Positions 7,241-15,524 of a DNA stretch of 35,987 bases are shown one piece after another. The first letter of the stretch is position 1; the number at the start of each line of letters is the position of its first letter. Source of the DNA: Candidatus Liptonbacteria bacterium. GTDB taxonomy: Bacteria; Patescibacteriota; Minisyncoccia; UBA6257; 2-01-FULL-56-20. The position numbers were made by a program, and so were the translations under genes. Location: assembly GCA_016212635.1 (NCBI GenBank), contig JACRFR010000023.1, positions 1 through 35,987 of the forward strand, read 5' to 3'. The notes beneath the pieces were generated by a model, which saw only the letters and a list, made by a program, of their open reading frames with translations, had not been told where the DNA came from and made no database searches.

Positions 7241-9982
7241 GTGACGGCGGAACATCGGCGCTTCATGGATCCCAACCAAAAACCTTGGCACGTACAGATC
7301 CCGGCTGACCTGGAGCGATTGTTCCGAATTGAGCTCCGAGTCGGCTTGAGTTCCGCGGAGGCTAGTCGCCGGCTGGTTGAATCCGGGCCGAACCAGCTGC
7401 CTTTGGCGCCGCCGACCAGCGGTTTAGTTTTATTCCTGCGTCAGTTCCAAAGCCCGCTGATCTATATCCTCCTGGCTGCGGCAGTGGTAGTTTTTGCCCT
7501 GCGAGAAGTAACGGACGCCTCTATTATTTTCGTCGTTCTGGTGATCAATGCCATTATCGGCGCGATTCAAGAAGGCCGGGCCCAGAATACCTTACTCGCT
7601 CTGCGACGCTACGTAGAGACCAGCGCCACTGTTCTTCGGGATGGTCAGGAAGATATCGTTCCCGCCGCCACGGTGGTTCCTGGCGATGTGATAATTTTAC
7701 GGGAGGGCGAGAAAGTGCCCGCCGATGCGCGCTTGGTGGAAACCGAAGCGCTGCGCGTAGACGAGGCCTCGCTGACCGGGGAGTCGCGCCCGGTTCACAA
7801 GGACGCCGCGCCGTTGCCGGACGGCGAGCGGCCGCCTGCGGAACAGTGGAATCTGGTTTTCCAAGGCACTAGTGTTACCGGCGGAACGGCCCGGGCGATT
7901 GTGGTCGCGACCGGCGCCCATTCGGTCATGGGACAGATCAGTGCGACTATCGCGCAAACCGACACCGAGATACCGCTCCAGGGTCGCTTGCGCCGTTTGT
8001 CTCAAGTGATCATGTACGCCGTGCTCGGCATATGTCTCCTGCTTTTCGCGCTAGGCGTGGCCAAGGGCTTGCCGATTCGGACCATGTTCGCCACCGTGGT
8101 TTCTTTGGCAGTATCTATTATCCCCGAGGGTCTGCCGGTGGCGCTAACCCTGACGCTTGCGACCGGCGTTTGGCGAATGGCCAAACGGAATGCCCTGGTC
8201 AAGAAACTTCAAGCGGTGGAGGCCTTAGGCCAAGCGCAGATAATCGCGGTGGATAAAACCGGCACCCTGACGCGCAATGAATTGGTAGTACAAAAAGTGT
8301 GGGTTAATAGCACCACCTATCAAGTGACCGGTACCGGCTATCAGGTTCAAGGCGAGTTCCGGCGGGAGGGACAACTGATCGATCCGGTGAGCCACCCGGA
8401 TCTGGTGCTGGCCGGAAAAATTGCCACCTTGTGCGCTAATGCTCGGGTCTTCTTTGATACTGAACGCCAAGTTTGGCATGTGGCGGGCGATCCAACCGAG
8501 GCCGCTCTCCTGGTCTTGGGCGAGAAAGTTGGTTTTCGGAAAGATGATCTGGAACGGGAACTGCCCCTGGTCGCCGAACTGCCGTTCAATTATAAGACCA
8601 AGTACCACGTGACTCTCCACGGGAGCGGTACGGCTTACTTGTTAACTTTAGTGGGGGCGCCGGAGTCGGTAATGCTCCGAGTAGGACGGATCTATGAAGG
8701 TGGCGTGCTCCGGCCGATCACTGATCTGGACCGCGCGCGGTTCGAAGCGACTTTCCGCGAAATGTCCGCGACCGGGCTTCGAGTGGTGGCCTTTGGCTTC
8801 CGAGAACTGCCGGACAGCGACCTCCGCGCCGGGCACGAGCAGCTGTTAGACACCAAACATGTTACTCTGGTCGGTTTCTTCGGCATGTCCGATTCGCTCC
8901 GTCCGGAAGTTCCGGAGGCGGTCCGCGCCGTGAACGCGGCGGGCGTGCGGGTGGCGATGATCACCGGCGACTATCCGCTGACCGCCCAGGCGATCGCCCG
9001 CGAGGCCGGCATCTATCGAGAAGGTGACAGCATTCTGACCGATGCGGACTTCGGGAGCTTGTCGCAAGCCGAACTGGACCGGCGACTGGGGCAAACCAGC
9101 GTTTTCGCGCGGATCACGCCGGAGCATAAGATGCAGATCATCCAGGGTTTCCAGCGCCGAGGGGAAGTGGTCGCGATGACCGGCGACGGAGTCAACGACG
9201 CACCCTCCTTGGTCGCGGCCGACCTGGGCGTGGCCATGGGCAAGATCGGCACGGAAGTGGCCAAAGAGGCGGCGGACATCGTACTTCTGGACGACAACTT
9301 CGGCACTATCACCGCGGCCATTGAAGAAGGTCGGAGCATTTATCAAACCATTCGCAAGGTGATCCTGTATCTTTTCTCCACCAGTCTGGCGGAAGCGGCC
9401 ACGATCATCGTCGCCCTGCTTCTGGGTTGGCCCCTGCCGCTCTTGGCGTCCCAGATCATCTGGTTGAATCTGGTGACCGACGGGTTTTTGACGGTGGCTC
9501 TGGGCATGGAGCCGACTGATCCGGAAGTGATCCGCCGGCCGTTCCAGAAGCCCAGCCGGTTCATCTTGGATCAGCCAATGCTGCCGCGCATGCTCATTAT
9601 GGCGGCAGTCATGACCATCGGCGCTTTGTATCTCTTCGGCGAGTTGGCCGCAGTCGATCTGAACAAGGCTATGGCGATCACTTTGACCGTTTTGGCGGTG
9701 GTCCAGTGGCTGAACGCTTGGAATTGCCGCTCCGAACATCGGTCCATCTTTCAGCAGAATCCATTCAGCAACCCCCACCTGGTGGGCGCGACCGTAATCG
9801 TGATCAGTCTGCAGTTCCTGGCGATGTATACTGAACCGCTCCGGAGCATTCTCCACCTGTCACCGCTCGCGCCGCTGGAGTGGCTAGCCGTGTTGTTAGT
9901 CGCCGCCCCGGTAGTGGTGGCGGATGAGATCTGGCGTTTAAGTAATCATTACTTTGACCAAAAAGGGCGTAGATACACTTAA
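7241..9982 (+). CDS. P2-type cation-transporting ATPase
   Basis: TGES, SIIPEGLPVALTL, DKTGTLTRNEL, MTGDGVNDAPSL; 913 aa with GTG start (ATG alternative at 7265). Confidence 0.95.
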   Translation: MTAEHRRFMDPNQKPWHVQIPADLERLFRIELRVGLSSAEASRRLVESGPNQLPLAPPTSGLVLFLRQFQSPLIYILLAAAVVVFALREVTDASIIFVVLVINAIIGAIQEGRAQNTLLALRRYVETSATVLRDGQEDIVPAATVVPGDVIILREGEKVPADARLVETEALRVDEASLTGESRPVHKDAAPLPDGERPPAEQWNLVFQGTSVTGGTARAIVVATGAHSVMGQISATIAQTDTEIPLQGRLRRLSQVIMYAVLGICLLLFALGVAKGLPIRTMFATVVSLAVSIIPEGLPVALTLTLATGVWRMAKRNALVKKLQAVEALGQAQIIAVDKTGTLTRNELVVQKVWVNSTTYQVTGTGYQVQGEFRREGQLIDPVSHPDLVLAGKIATLCANARVFFDTERQVWHVAGDPTEAALLVLGEKVGFRKDDLERELPLVAELPFNYKTKYHVTLHGSGTAYLLTLVGAPESVMLRVGRIYEGGVLRPITDLDRARFEATFREMSATGLRVVAFGFRELPDSDLRAGHEQLLDTKHVTLVGFFGMSDSLRPEVPEAVRAVNAAGVRVAMITGDYPLTAQAIAREAGIYREGDSILTDADFGSLSQAELDRRLGQTSVFARITPEHKMQIIQGFQRRGEVVAMTGDGVNDAPSLVAADLGVAMGKIGTEVAKEAADIVLLDDNFGTITAAIEEGRSIYQTIRKVILYLFSTSLAEAATIIVALLLGWPLPLLASQIIWLNLVTDGFLTVALGMEPTDPEVIRRPFQKPSRFILDQPMLPRMLIMAAVMTIGALYLFGELAAVDLNKAMAITLTVLAVVQWLNAWNCRSEHRSIFQQNPFSNPHLVGATVIVISLQFLAMYTEPLRSILHLSPLAPLEWLAVLLVAAPVVVADEIWRLSNHYFDQKGRRYT

Positions 9983-10053
9983 TAAAAGGGAGGAACGGAG
10001 GGGTCAAATCTGACCAATGGCATATTCGAATAAAATCACGTAAACTTTAACCC

Positions 10054-10347
10054 ATGGACCAACCTCAACCAACCCCACCCCAAATTCAAGTCCGTGCCGC
10101 CGATGCGGATATCAAAGGCGTTTATTCCAACGTGATGCAGGTCGGTTCCACCCGCGAGGAGTTCGTGTTCGACTTCTTCAATATGGTCGGCGGCAGTGGG
10201 GCGCTGGTTTCCCGAGTAGTGGTCAGTCCCGCGCACGCCAAGCGCATCCTGGAAGCGCTCAAGGAAGGGATCGCCAAGCACGAGCGGGAATACGGGGCGA
10301 TCACTGCCGGTCCGGGCCCCAGCGGCGAATTAGGTTTCAAGACCTAG
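10054..10347 (+). CDS. DUF3467 domain protein
   Basis: 'YSNVMQVGSTREEFVFDFFNM...SRVVVSPAHAKRILEALKEGIAKHE' matches DUF3467. Confidence 0.8.
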   Translation: MDQPQPTPPQIQVRAADADIKGVYSNVMQVGSTREEFVFDFFNMVGGSGALVSRVVVSPAHAKRILEALKEGIAKHEREYGAITAGPGPSGELGFKT

Positions 10348-10361
10348 TAATAATTACCACT

Positions 10362-11279
10362 ATGCCTACCCGTATCGTTATTTTGGGTGCGGGGGATATC
10401 GGCCGCGCCTTGGCCGTTGTTTTGGAACAAGCCGGCCATGGCGTGCTGCTTTGGGACAAAGACCCGCAGAAAGTTCCCAACCAGAAACCGCTCTCTGGTC
10501 TGGTGCCCCAGGCCGAGGTCATTTTTATATGTGTGCCGTCCTGGGCTCTGCGCGAAGTGTTGATCGAGATCTCGCCCTTCCTGCCATATGCTACCACCGT
10601 AGTCTCCTTGACCAAGGGAATTGAAGTCAAGTCGCAGAAATTGGCGGACGAAGTTATGTGCGAATTGCTTTCCCGCAACCGGCCATTTGCCGTCTTGGGC
10701 GGTCCGCTTCTGGCCGAGGAAATCGTGCAGGGTTTGCAAAGCGTGGGCGTAGTCGCCTCCAATAATCGCGCCGTCTACGATCGGTTGGCGGCGGTCAGCC
10801 AGGGCACCCAGCTGATGCTGGAATACTCCAGCCACGTCCATCAAATTGCGCTAGCCGGCGTGCTCAAGAACATTTACAGTCTCATGATCGGTGTCGCCGA
10901 CGGCTTGGCCTATGGCAGTAACACCAAGGGCTGGTTAGTGGCGCAAGCCACCCACGAGATGACCGAGATATTTGCATTTTTCCGCTATCCGCCAGCAGTT
11001 ATCTTGAGTACCGCCGGTTTGGGCGACTTGATCGCCACCGCTTTCAGTCCTTACTCCCGAAACCGTAAAGCGGGTAATGAGCTGGCTCGAACCGGCACTA
11101 TTTTTACCACCAGCGAGGGCATTGTTTCTTTACCGCCGATGCTCAATTTGCTCGGAGAAGGCGCCCGCCGCCTGCCCCTGCTTCAAACCCTGCGGCGCAT
11201 CGTGATCGAAAAGCAGCCGGCCAATCAGGCACTCACGGAGTGTCTGTCCGCGACCGTCCAAGCGCGGGAGCTGGAGTGA
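10362..11279 (+). CDS. gpsA: NAD(P)-dependent glycerol-3-phosphate dehydrogenase-like
   Basis: N-terminal GAGDIGRAL Rossmann, 'LAGVLKNIYSLMIGVADGL', 'GLGDLIATAFSPYSRNRKAG'. Confidence 0.85.
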   Translation: MPTRIVILGAGDIGRALAVVLEQAGHGVLLWDKDPQKVPNQKPLSGLVPQAEVIFICVPSWALREVLIEISPFLPYATTVVSLTKGIEVKSQKLADEVMCELLSRNRPFAVLGGPLLAEEIVQGLQSVGVVASNNRAVYDRLAAVSQGTQLMLEYSSHVHQIALAGVLKNIYSLMIGVADGLAYGSNTKGWLVAQATHEMTEIFAFFRYPPAVILSTAGLGDLIATAFSPYSRNRKAGNELARTGTIFTTSEGIVSLPPMLNLLGEGARRLPLLQTLRRIVIEKQPANQALTECLSATVQARELE

Positions 11280-11288
11280 TTCGTGATT

Positions 11289-11318
11289 TTGACATTTCAG
11301 TTGTCCACAGAGTAGAAT
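11289..11318 (+). promoter_or_regulatory. Possible promoter TTGACA-18-TAGAAT upstream of the low-GC cassette
   Basis: TTGACA 11289-11294, TAGAAT 11313-11318; a second -10 TATAAT at 11333-11338 lies 6 nt before ATG 11345. Confidence 0.45.
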
Positions 11319-11344
11319 ACGCACCTGTCTGATATAATAAATAT

Positions 11345-11602
11345 ATGCCTAAAACAGCGAAGGAAATAGTGGAAGCTGCTTATAAATACATGGTCGATGT
11401 CATGCAGATTCAGGCTGGCAAGATATCAAATGTCAGAGTTGAAGAACTTGAACCAGTAGAAGCAGAGGGGAGAAAGATTTGGAGTGTGGTGTTAAGCTAC
11501 GATGCCGTGGGCGATTTTGTGTTTGACAAAACCAGACAGTACAAACAATTCAAGGTAGATGGCGAAGGTGTTGTTCTTGAAATGAAAATCAAGAAAGTCT
11601 AG
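11345..11602 (+). CDS. Hypothetical protein (85 aa), low-GC cassette
   Basis: Complete ORF, good -10 (TATAAT-N6-ATG). No confident family. Confidence 0.65.
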   Translation: MPKTAKEIVEAAYKYMVDVMQIQAGKISNVRVEELEPVEAEGRKIWSVVLSYDAVGDFVFDKTRQYKQFKVDGEGVVLEMKIKKV

Positions 11603-11612
11603 ATGCTTTCTG

Positions 11613-12161
11613 GTGAACAATCTGGCTAATTTAGCTGAAATACAAGACTACCGTCTCTATAATCCAGGGGCACAATTGTTGTTAGACACTAATGTGCTAC
11701 TCATCTTTCTTGTCGGCATATATGATGAGGATTATTTAAAAGAGTGCCCCTTAATGACAGATAATAATAAGAATTATGGAAAGGAACATTTCGACTTAGT
11801 ACAAGAAATACTGAAATGTTTTATTTATAAGATAGTAATCACGCCGCAGGTACTCGCGGAGATTTACATGCTTTCTAGTAAAAAAATAAAACCACCCTCA
11901 AGATTTAATGAGTATTTTGTAGGGCTAATTAATCAATTAAAGAAATGCCGAGAAGAACACATTCCGCTTAAAATTCTCCTCGAGGGGAACGGTAGCGTTG
12001 TGCGATTTGGCTTCACTGATATTTCACTAGTCGAAGCTGCAAAAAAATTGAAGTCGGCGATTTTAACAGACGATTTTCCTCTCTATGAAGCATTTCGTGA
12101 GGTGGTGCCGGTAATATATTTTAGCCAGGTTTGCGTCGCTGGAATTTTTGACCGTCGGTAG
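11613..12161 (+). CDS. PIN-domain-like protein
   Basis: 'LLLDTNVLLIFLVGIYDED', internal acidic residues and C-terminal 'SAILTDDFPLYEA' fit the PIN fold. Confidence 0.7.
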   Translation: MNNLANLAEIQDYRLYNPGAQLLLDTNVLLIFLVGIYDEDYLKECPLMTDNNKNYGKEHFDLVQEILKCFIYKIVITPQVLAEIYMLSSKKIKPPSRFNEYFVGLINQLKKCREEHIPLKILLEGNGSVVRFGFTDISLVEAAKKLKSAILTDDFPLYEAFREVVPVIYFSQVCVAGIFDRR

Positions 12162-12211
12162 CGTTTGAGATATACTATCCCGGTCCCGCCGCGCGAGCGG
12201 CGCTTCTCAAC

Positions 12212-13009
12212 ATGTCTCGCTGGCTCATCGCCGCCTTCATACTTTTTGCGCTCCTGCTCGCAGGCGGAGGATTTTATTTTAAATCCAGCGCCGGCGGTGT
12301 TTCTTTTTTGCCTTTGGTTGTGGCCGCCTCGGCTCTTTTAGATAGCGCCAATCCCTGCGCCTTCTCGGTCTTGCTTTTAACCATCGCTTTTTTGTTCAGC
12401 CTCGGCCGTTCCCGGCGGGCCATCCTGGGTGTGGGCGTAACTTACATTACCGGTATATTCTTGGCCTATATTGCGATCGGTCTGGGCTTGCTGGGCTTAC
12501 TCCAAGTCACGTTGGGCGCAAACCTACCACCCTGGTTCTTGGTCTTGTTCGGCGGGCCGCACCTGGCCTCCAAGATCGGGGCGGTTATCTTGATTATATT
12601 CGGCCTCTTGGATCTCGTGGGCGAGGCCTTCCCAAGCTTTCCCATAAAACTCAAAATTCCCCAATCCGCCCATCAAACCATCGCCCGGCTCATGCAGCGC
12701 GCTTCTTATCCCGCGGTGTTCCTGCTGGGAGCCGCGGTCGGTTTGTATGAGTTTCCCTGCACCGGCGGGCCGTATCTGTTCGTGCTGGGACTTCTGCACG
12801 ATCACGCAACATACTTGCGAGGGTTGCTGTACCTGGTGTTCTATAACCTGATCTTTGTTTTGCCGCTGGTCGTGGTTTTGGTTCTGGCCAGCCAGCCGGC
12901 GGTGCTCCAGAAGTTCCAGGCCTGGAAAAAGTCCAACATTAAGGGCCTGCGCTTCTGGACCGGCCTGGGCATGGTCCTGTTGGGGGTGCTGCTGTTCGTG
13001 CTACAATAG
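12212..13009 (+). CDS. CcdA/DsbD-TM-like membrane protein
   Basis: 'ALLDSANPCAFSVLLLTIAFLFSLGRSRRAILGVGVTYITGIFLAYIAIGLGLLGL' and second 'FPCTGGPYL' motif. Confidence 0.8.
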   Translation: MSRWLIAAFILFALLLAGGGFYFKSSAGGVSFLPLVVAASALLDSANPCAFSVLLLTIAFLFSLGRSRRAILGVGVTYITGIFLAYIAIGLGLLGLLQVTLGANLPPWFLVLFGGPHLASKIGAVILIIFGLLDLVGEAFPSFPIKLKIPQSAHQTIARLMQRASYPAVFLLGAAVGLYEFPCTGGPYLFVLGLLHDHATYLRGLLYLVFYNLIFVLPLVVVLVLASQPAVLQKFQAWKKSNIKGLRFWTGLGMVLLGVLLFVLQ

Positions 13010-13061
13010 GAGTAATCGCAAATAATGCGAATTACCGAGGTAATAATGCGAATATACTAAT
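13008..13061. repeat. GAGTAATCGC/AATAATGCG repeat filling the gene junction
   Basis: ggagtaatcgcaaataatgcgaattaccgaggtaataatgcgaatatactaata; begins at the stop codon of 12212-13009 and ends 2 nt before ATG 13064. Confidence 0.85.
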
Positions 13062-13063
13062 AG

Positions 13064-13609
13064 ATGGAGAACCAATTTTCGGAGGAACAATTTAAAAAGC
13101 TGCTAAATAAGGTGGCGGAGCTGAAGAAAGACAACAAGCTGGACCTCTCGACCGAGGAGGATCTGTCGCTGGCGATTATGAACTTGGTCTCGCTGGAGGA
13201 GCATTACTTTTTTACCGCGGAGAAAACCGGCAAGCCGGAGTATTTCGACCTGCTCTCGGAGGTGCGCGAAATACGCAAGACGCTTCTGGCGCGGATGATT
13301 CCGGCCAAAGAGGGGGAGGCTTGGTGCATTTCCAAACACCTTCTGGCCGCCACCATGCGCCTGATTGAAGTCGGCACCAAGCTTTATGGCAGCGGCCAGA
13401 AAGAGGAGGGGCGGGCAACTTTCGACCAGGCCTATCGAATTTACGCCTTATTCTGGGGCATCCGGCTGAAACTGATCGATCTGGCGGGGGTTAAGAAAAT
13501 AGACGATGGGCAACTGAACATTCACGACACTGCTGGGACCGATCAACCCCATAAACCCTGGTCCTATCAAGACATTGTCGAAAAACTGGTGGACTGTTGT
13601 GACGAATAG
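13064..13609 (+). CDS. Hypothetical protein (181 aa)
   Basis: Complete helical ORF between repeat copies; family not recognised. Confidence 0.75.
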   Translation: MENQFSEEQFKKLLNKVAELKKDNKLDLSTEEDLSLAIMNLVSLEEHYFFTAEKTGKPEYFDLLSEVREIRKTLLARMIPAKEGEAWCISKHLLAATMRLIEVGTKLYGSGQKEEGRATFDQAYRIYALFWGIRLKLIDLAGVKKIDDGQLNIHDTAGTDQPHKPWSYQDIVEKLVDCCDE

Positions 13610-13657
13610 AGTAATCGCAAATAACGCGAATTGCAGAGGTAATAACGCGAATAACGC
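13608..13657. repeat. GAGTAATCGC/AATAACGCG repeat filling the gene junction
   Basis: agagtaatcgcaaataacgcgaattgcagaggtaataacgcgaataacgc, directly abutting ATG 13658. Confidence 0.85.
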
Positions 13658-14017
13658 ATGAGACATAAACAGATCATTGTTGGAGTAGTACTGTTGCTTT
13701 TAGTGATCGGCGCCAGCTGGTATTTTTTTGTGCCGCGAGCCGAGCCGGGAGCCGCGGCGCTGGCGGAGTGCCTGCGGGACAAGGGCGTGACCATGTACGG
13801 TTCCGCGACCTGCATTCACTGTCTCAAGCAGAAAAAACTCTTTGGCTCCGCTTTTAGTTTAGTGCCCTATGTGGAGTGTCCCGACAATCCCCAGATGTGT
13901 CTGGCCAAAGGGATCCAGGGGTTCCCGACCTGGGTAATGCCGGATGGCCGCAAGCTGGAAGGGGAGCAATCTTTCGCCGCGCTCTCGAGCGCGAGCGGCT
14001 GTACGCTGCCACAATGA
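13658..14017 (+). CDS. Membrane-anchored thioredoxin-like protein (CIHC)
   Basis: N-terminal TM; 'TMYGSATCIHCLKQKKLFG...VECPDNPQMCLAKGIQGFPTWVMPDGRKLEG'. Confidence 0.8.
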   Translation: MRHKQIIVGVVLLLLVIGASWYFFVPRAEPGAAALAECLRDKGVTMYGSATCIHCLKQKKLFGSAFSLVPYVECPDNPQMCLAKGIQGFPTWVMPDGRKLEGEQSFAALSSASGCTLPQ

Positions 14018-14061
14018 CTAATGACTAATTAACTGTCAATAGTCAATCGTCAATCGTCGCT
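14013..14061. repeat. Heptamer array (aatgact x2, aattaac, tgtcaat, agtcaat, cgtcaat, cgtcgct)
   Basis: Seven consecutive 7-nt units; contains the stop codon (TGA 14015-14017) of the upstream gene. Confidence 0.8.
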
Positions 14062-14065
14062 TTTT

Positions 14066-15334
14066 ATGAAGATCCAAAACTGGAAAGAACTCGCAACCTC
14101 CGATCTGCGGCGGACGGCTTTAAATTTGGCGGAGACCGCGCTCGCGGCAATCGATACTCGCCCCGCGGTGCGGCGCGCGGTGGCGTGGGAAGATTCAAAT
14201 TTGCGGATCGGCGAAGAGCGCCTGGCCCGCGCGGCGCTCCGCCGGATCTTTTTAGTAACGGTCGGCAAGTGTGCGGGCGATGCGGCCGCGGCACTGGAGG
14301 AAATTCTGGGCGATCAGCTTGCGGCGGGAATCGCTCTGGACATAAAACCGAACTCGAGTTTACGGAAAGTCAACATCCTGGTTGGTACTCACCCCCTACC
14401 TTCCGCCGAGAATGTGGCCGCGGCCCATAAAATACTAGACCTACTGCGCGCGGCGGGGCTGCAAGCCGATGATCTGGTATTAGTAGTTGTTTCCGGCGGC
14501 GGTTCCACCTTGCTCTGCACCGATCGCCCCGCGGAGGAACGCGGGCTATTCCAAAACCTAACTCGCAGCGGCGCGACCATCCAGGAGATGAACACGGTTC
14601 GCAAACACCTCTCAATGCTGCGGGGCGGGTTTCTGGCCCAGGCGGCTTACCCGGCCCAGGTCCGCGGGCTGATATTTTCGGACGTACCGGGGAACGACAT
14701 CCAATTTATCGCTTCCGGCCCGACGGTAGCGGACGCGACCACCATCGCCGACGCGGAACAGGTGCTGGCGCGGTATGGCCTGCCTCCCGCAACCGGCTGG
14801 ATGGAAACGCCCAAAGACCCGAAGTATTTTCAAAACGTGCGAAACTTGACGGTCGTATCCAACGCAGTGGCACTCCAGGCAATGGCCGCCGCGGCGCAGT
14901 CTGCCGGTTACGCCGCAAGCGTGGTAACTGAAACCTTATCCGGCGAAGCGGCCGCTATCGGCCGCCAAGTACTCGCGGATTTGAAGGGCCGGCCGGGGCG
15001 AACAGTACTGCTCTATGGCGGCGAGACCACGGTCACAGTGCGCGGGGCGGGTCGGGGCGGCCGTAACCTGGAGGTGGCCCTGGCTGCGTTACCCGAGATC
15101 GGTGCGAACGAACTTATTCTGACTTTGGCCACGGACGGGCACGACAATGGTCCCTGGTCGGGCGCGATCTGTGATATAATCACCCAGGCGTCCGCGAACC
15201 AGATCCATCTCCAGCCCGACGCTTTCTTGGCCGGGAATGACTCTTATGGATTTTTCGAATTAGTCGGCAACTATCTGGTAACCGGACCGACCGGGGCCAA
15301 CGTGTCGGATATAATCATCGCGCTCAAGGAGTAG
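14066..15334 (+). CDS. Glycerate 2-kinase (DUF4147/MOFRL)
   Basis: 'VVVSGGGSTLLCTDRP', 'ATIQEMNTVRKHLSMLRGG', 'DVPGNDIQFIASGPTVAD', 'LATDGHDN'. Confidence 0.9.
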   Translation: MKIQNWKELATSDLRRTALNLAETALAAIDTRPAVRRAVAWEDSNLRIGEERLARAALRRIFLVTVGKCAGDAAAALEEILGDQLAAGIALDIKPNSSLRKVNILVGTHPLPSAENVAAAHKILDLLRAAGLQADDLVLVVVSGGGSTLLCTDRPAEERGLFQNLTRSGATIQEMNTVRKHLSMLRGGFLAQAAYPAQVRGLIFSDVPGNDIQFIASGPTVADATTIADAEQVLARYGLPPATGWMETPKDPKYFQNVRNLTVVSNAVALQAMAAAAQSAGYAASVVTETLSGEAAAIGRQVLADLKGRPGRTVLLYGGETTVTVRGAGRGGRNLEVALAALPEIGANELILTLATDGHDNGPWSGAICDIITQASANQIHLQPDAFLAGNDSYGFFELVGNYLVTGPTGANVSDIIIALKE

Positions 15335-15347
15335 AATATGGATAGCA

Positions 15348-15505
15348 AATTATTCTAATTAACCTAATTATTCTAAGTGCTCTAAACAATGACCGATGAT
15401 CCAAGTTCCAATTTGGGTCAGTTAGAACAATTAGAATAATTTCCACTATTGGGGATTGTTTAGAATAATTAGAGTAATTAGAACAATTAGGTCAATTATA
15501 AATTA
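15348..15505. repeat. 9-bp periodic degenerate repeat array with inverted halves
   Basis: Left: ATTCTAATT AACCTAATT ATTCTAAGT GCTCTAAAC; right: TTAGAACAA TTAGAATAA and TTAGAATAA TTAGAGTAA TTAGAACAA TTAGGTCAA (reverse complement of the left unit). Confidence 0.8.
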
Positions 15506-15524
15506 AGGTAGTTAATACTTACAT

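Noticed and set aside
8846-9856. 336-aa minus-strand ORF opposite the P-type ATPase
   Set aside because: Antisense shadow ORF of a clearly coding, motif-bearing gene; His/Gln-rich composition typical of shadow translation.
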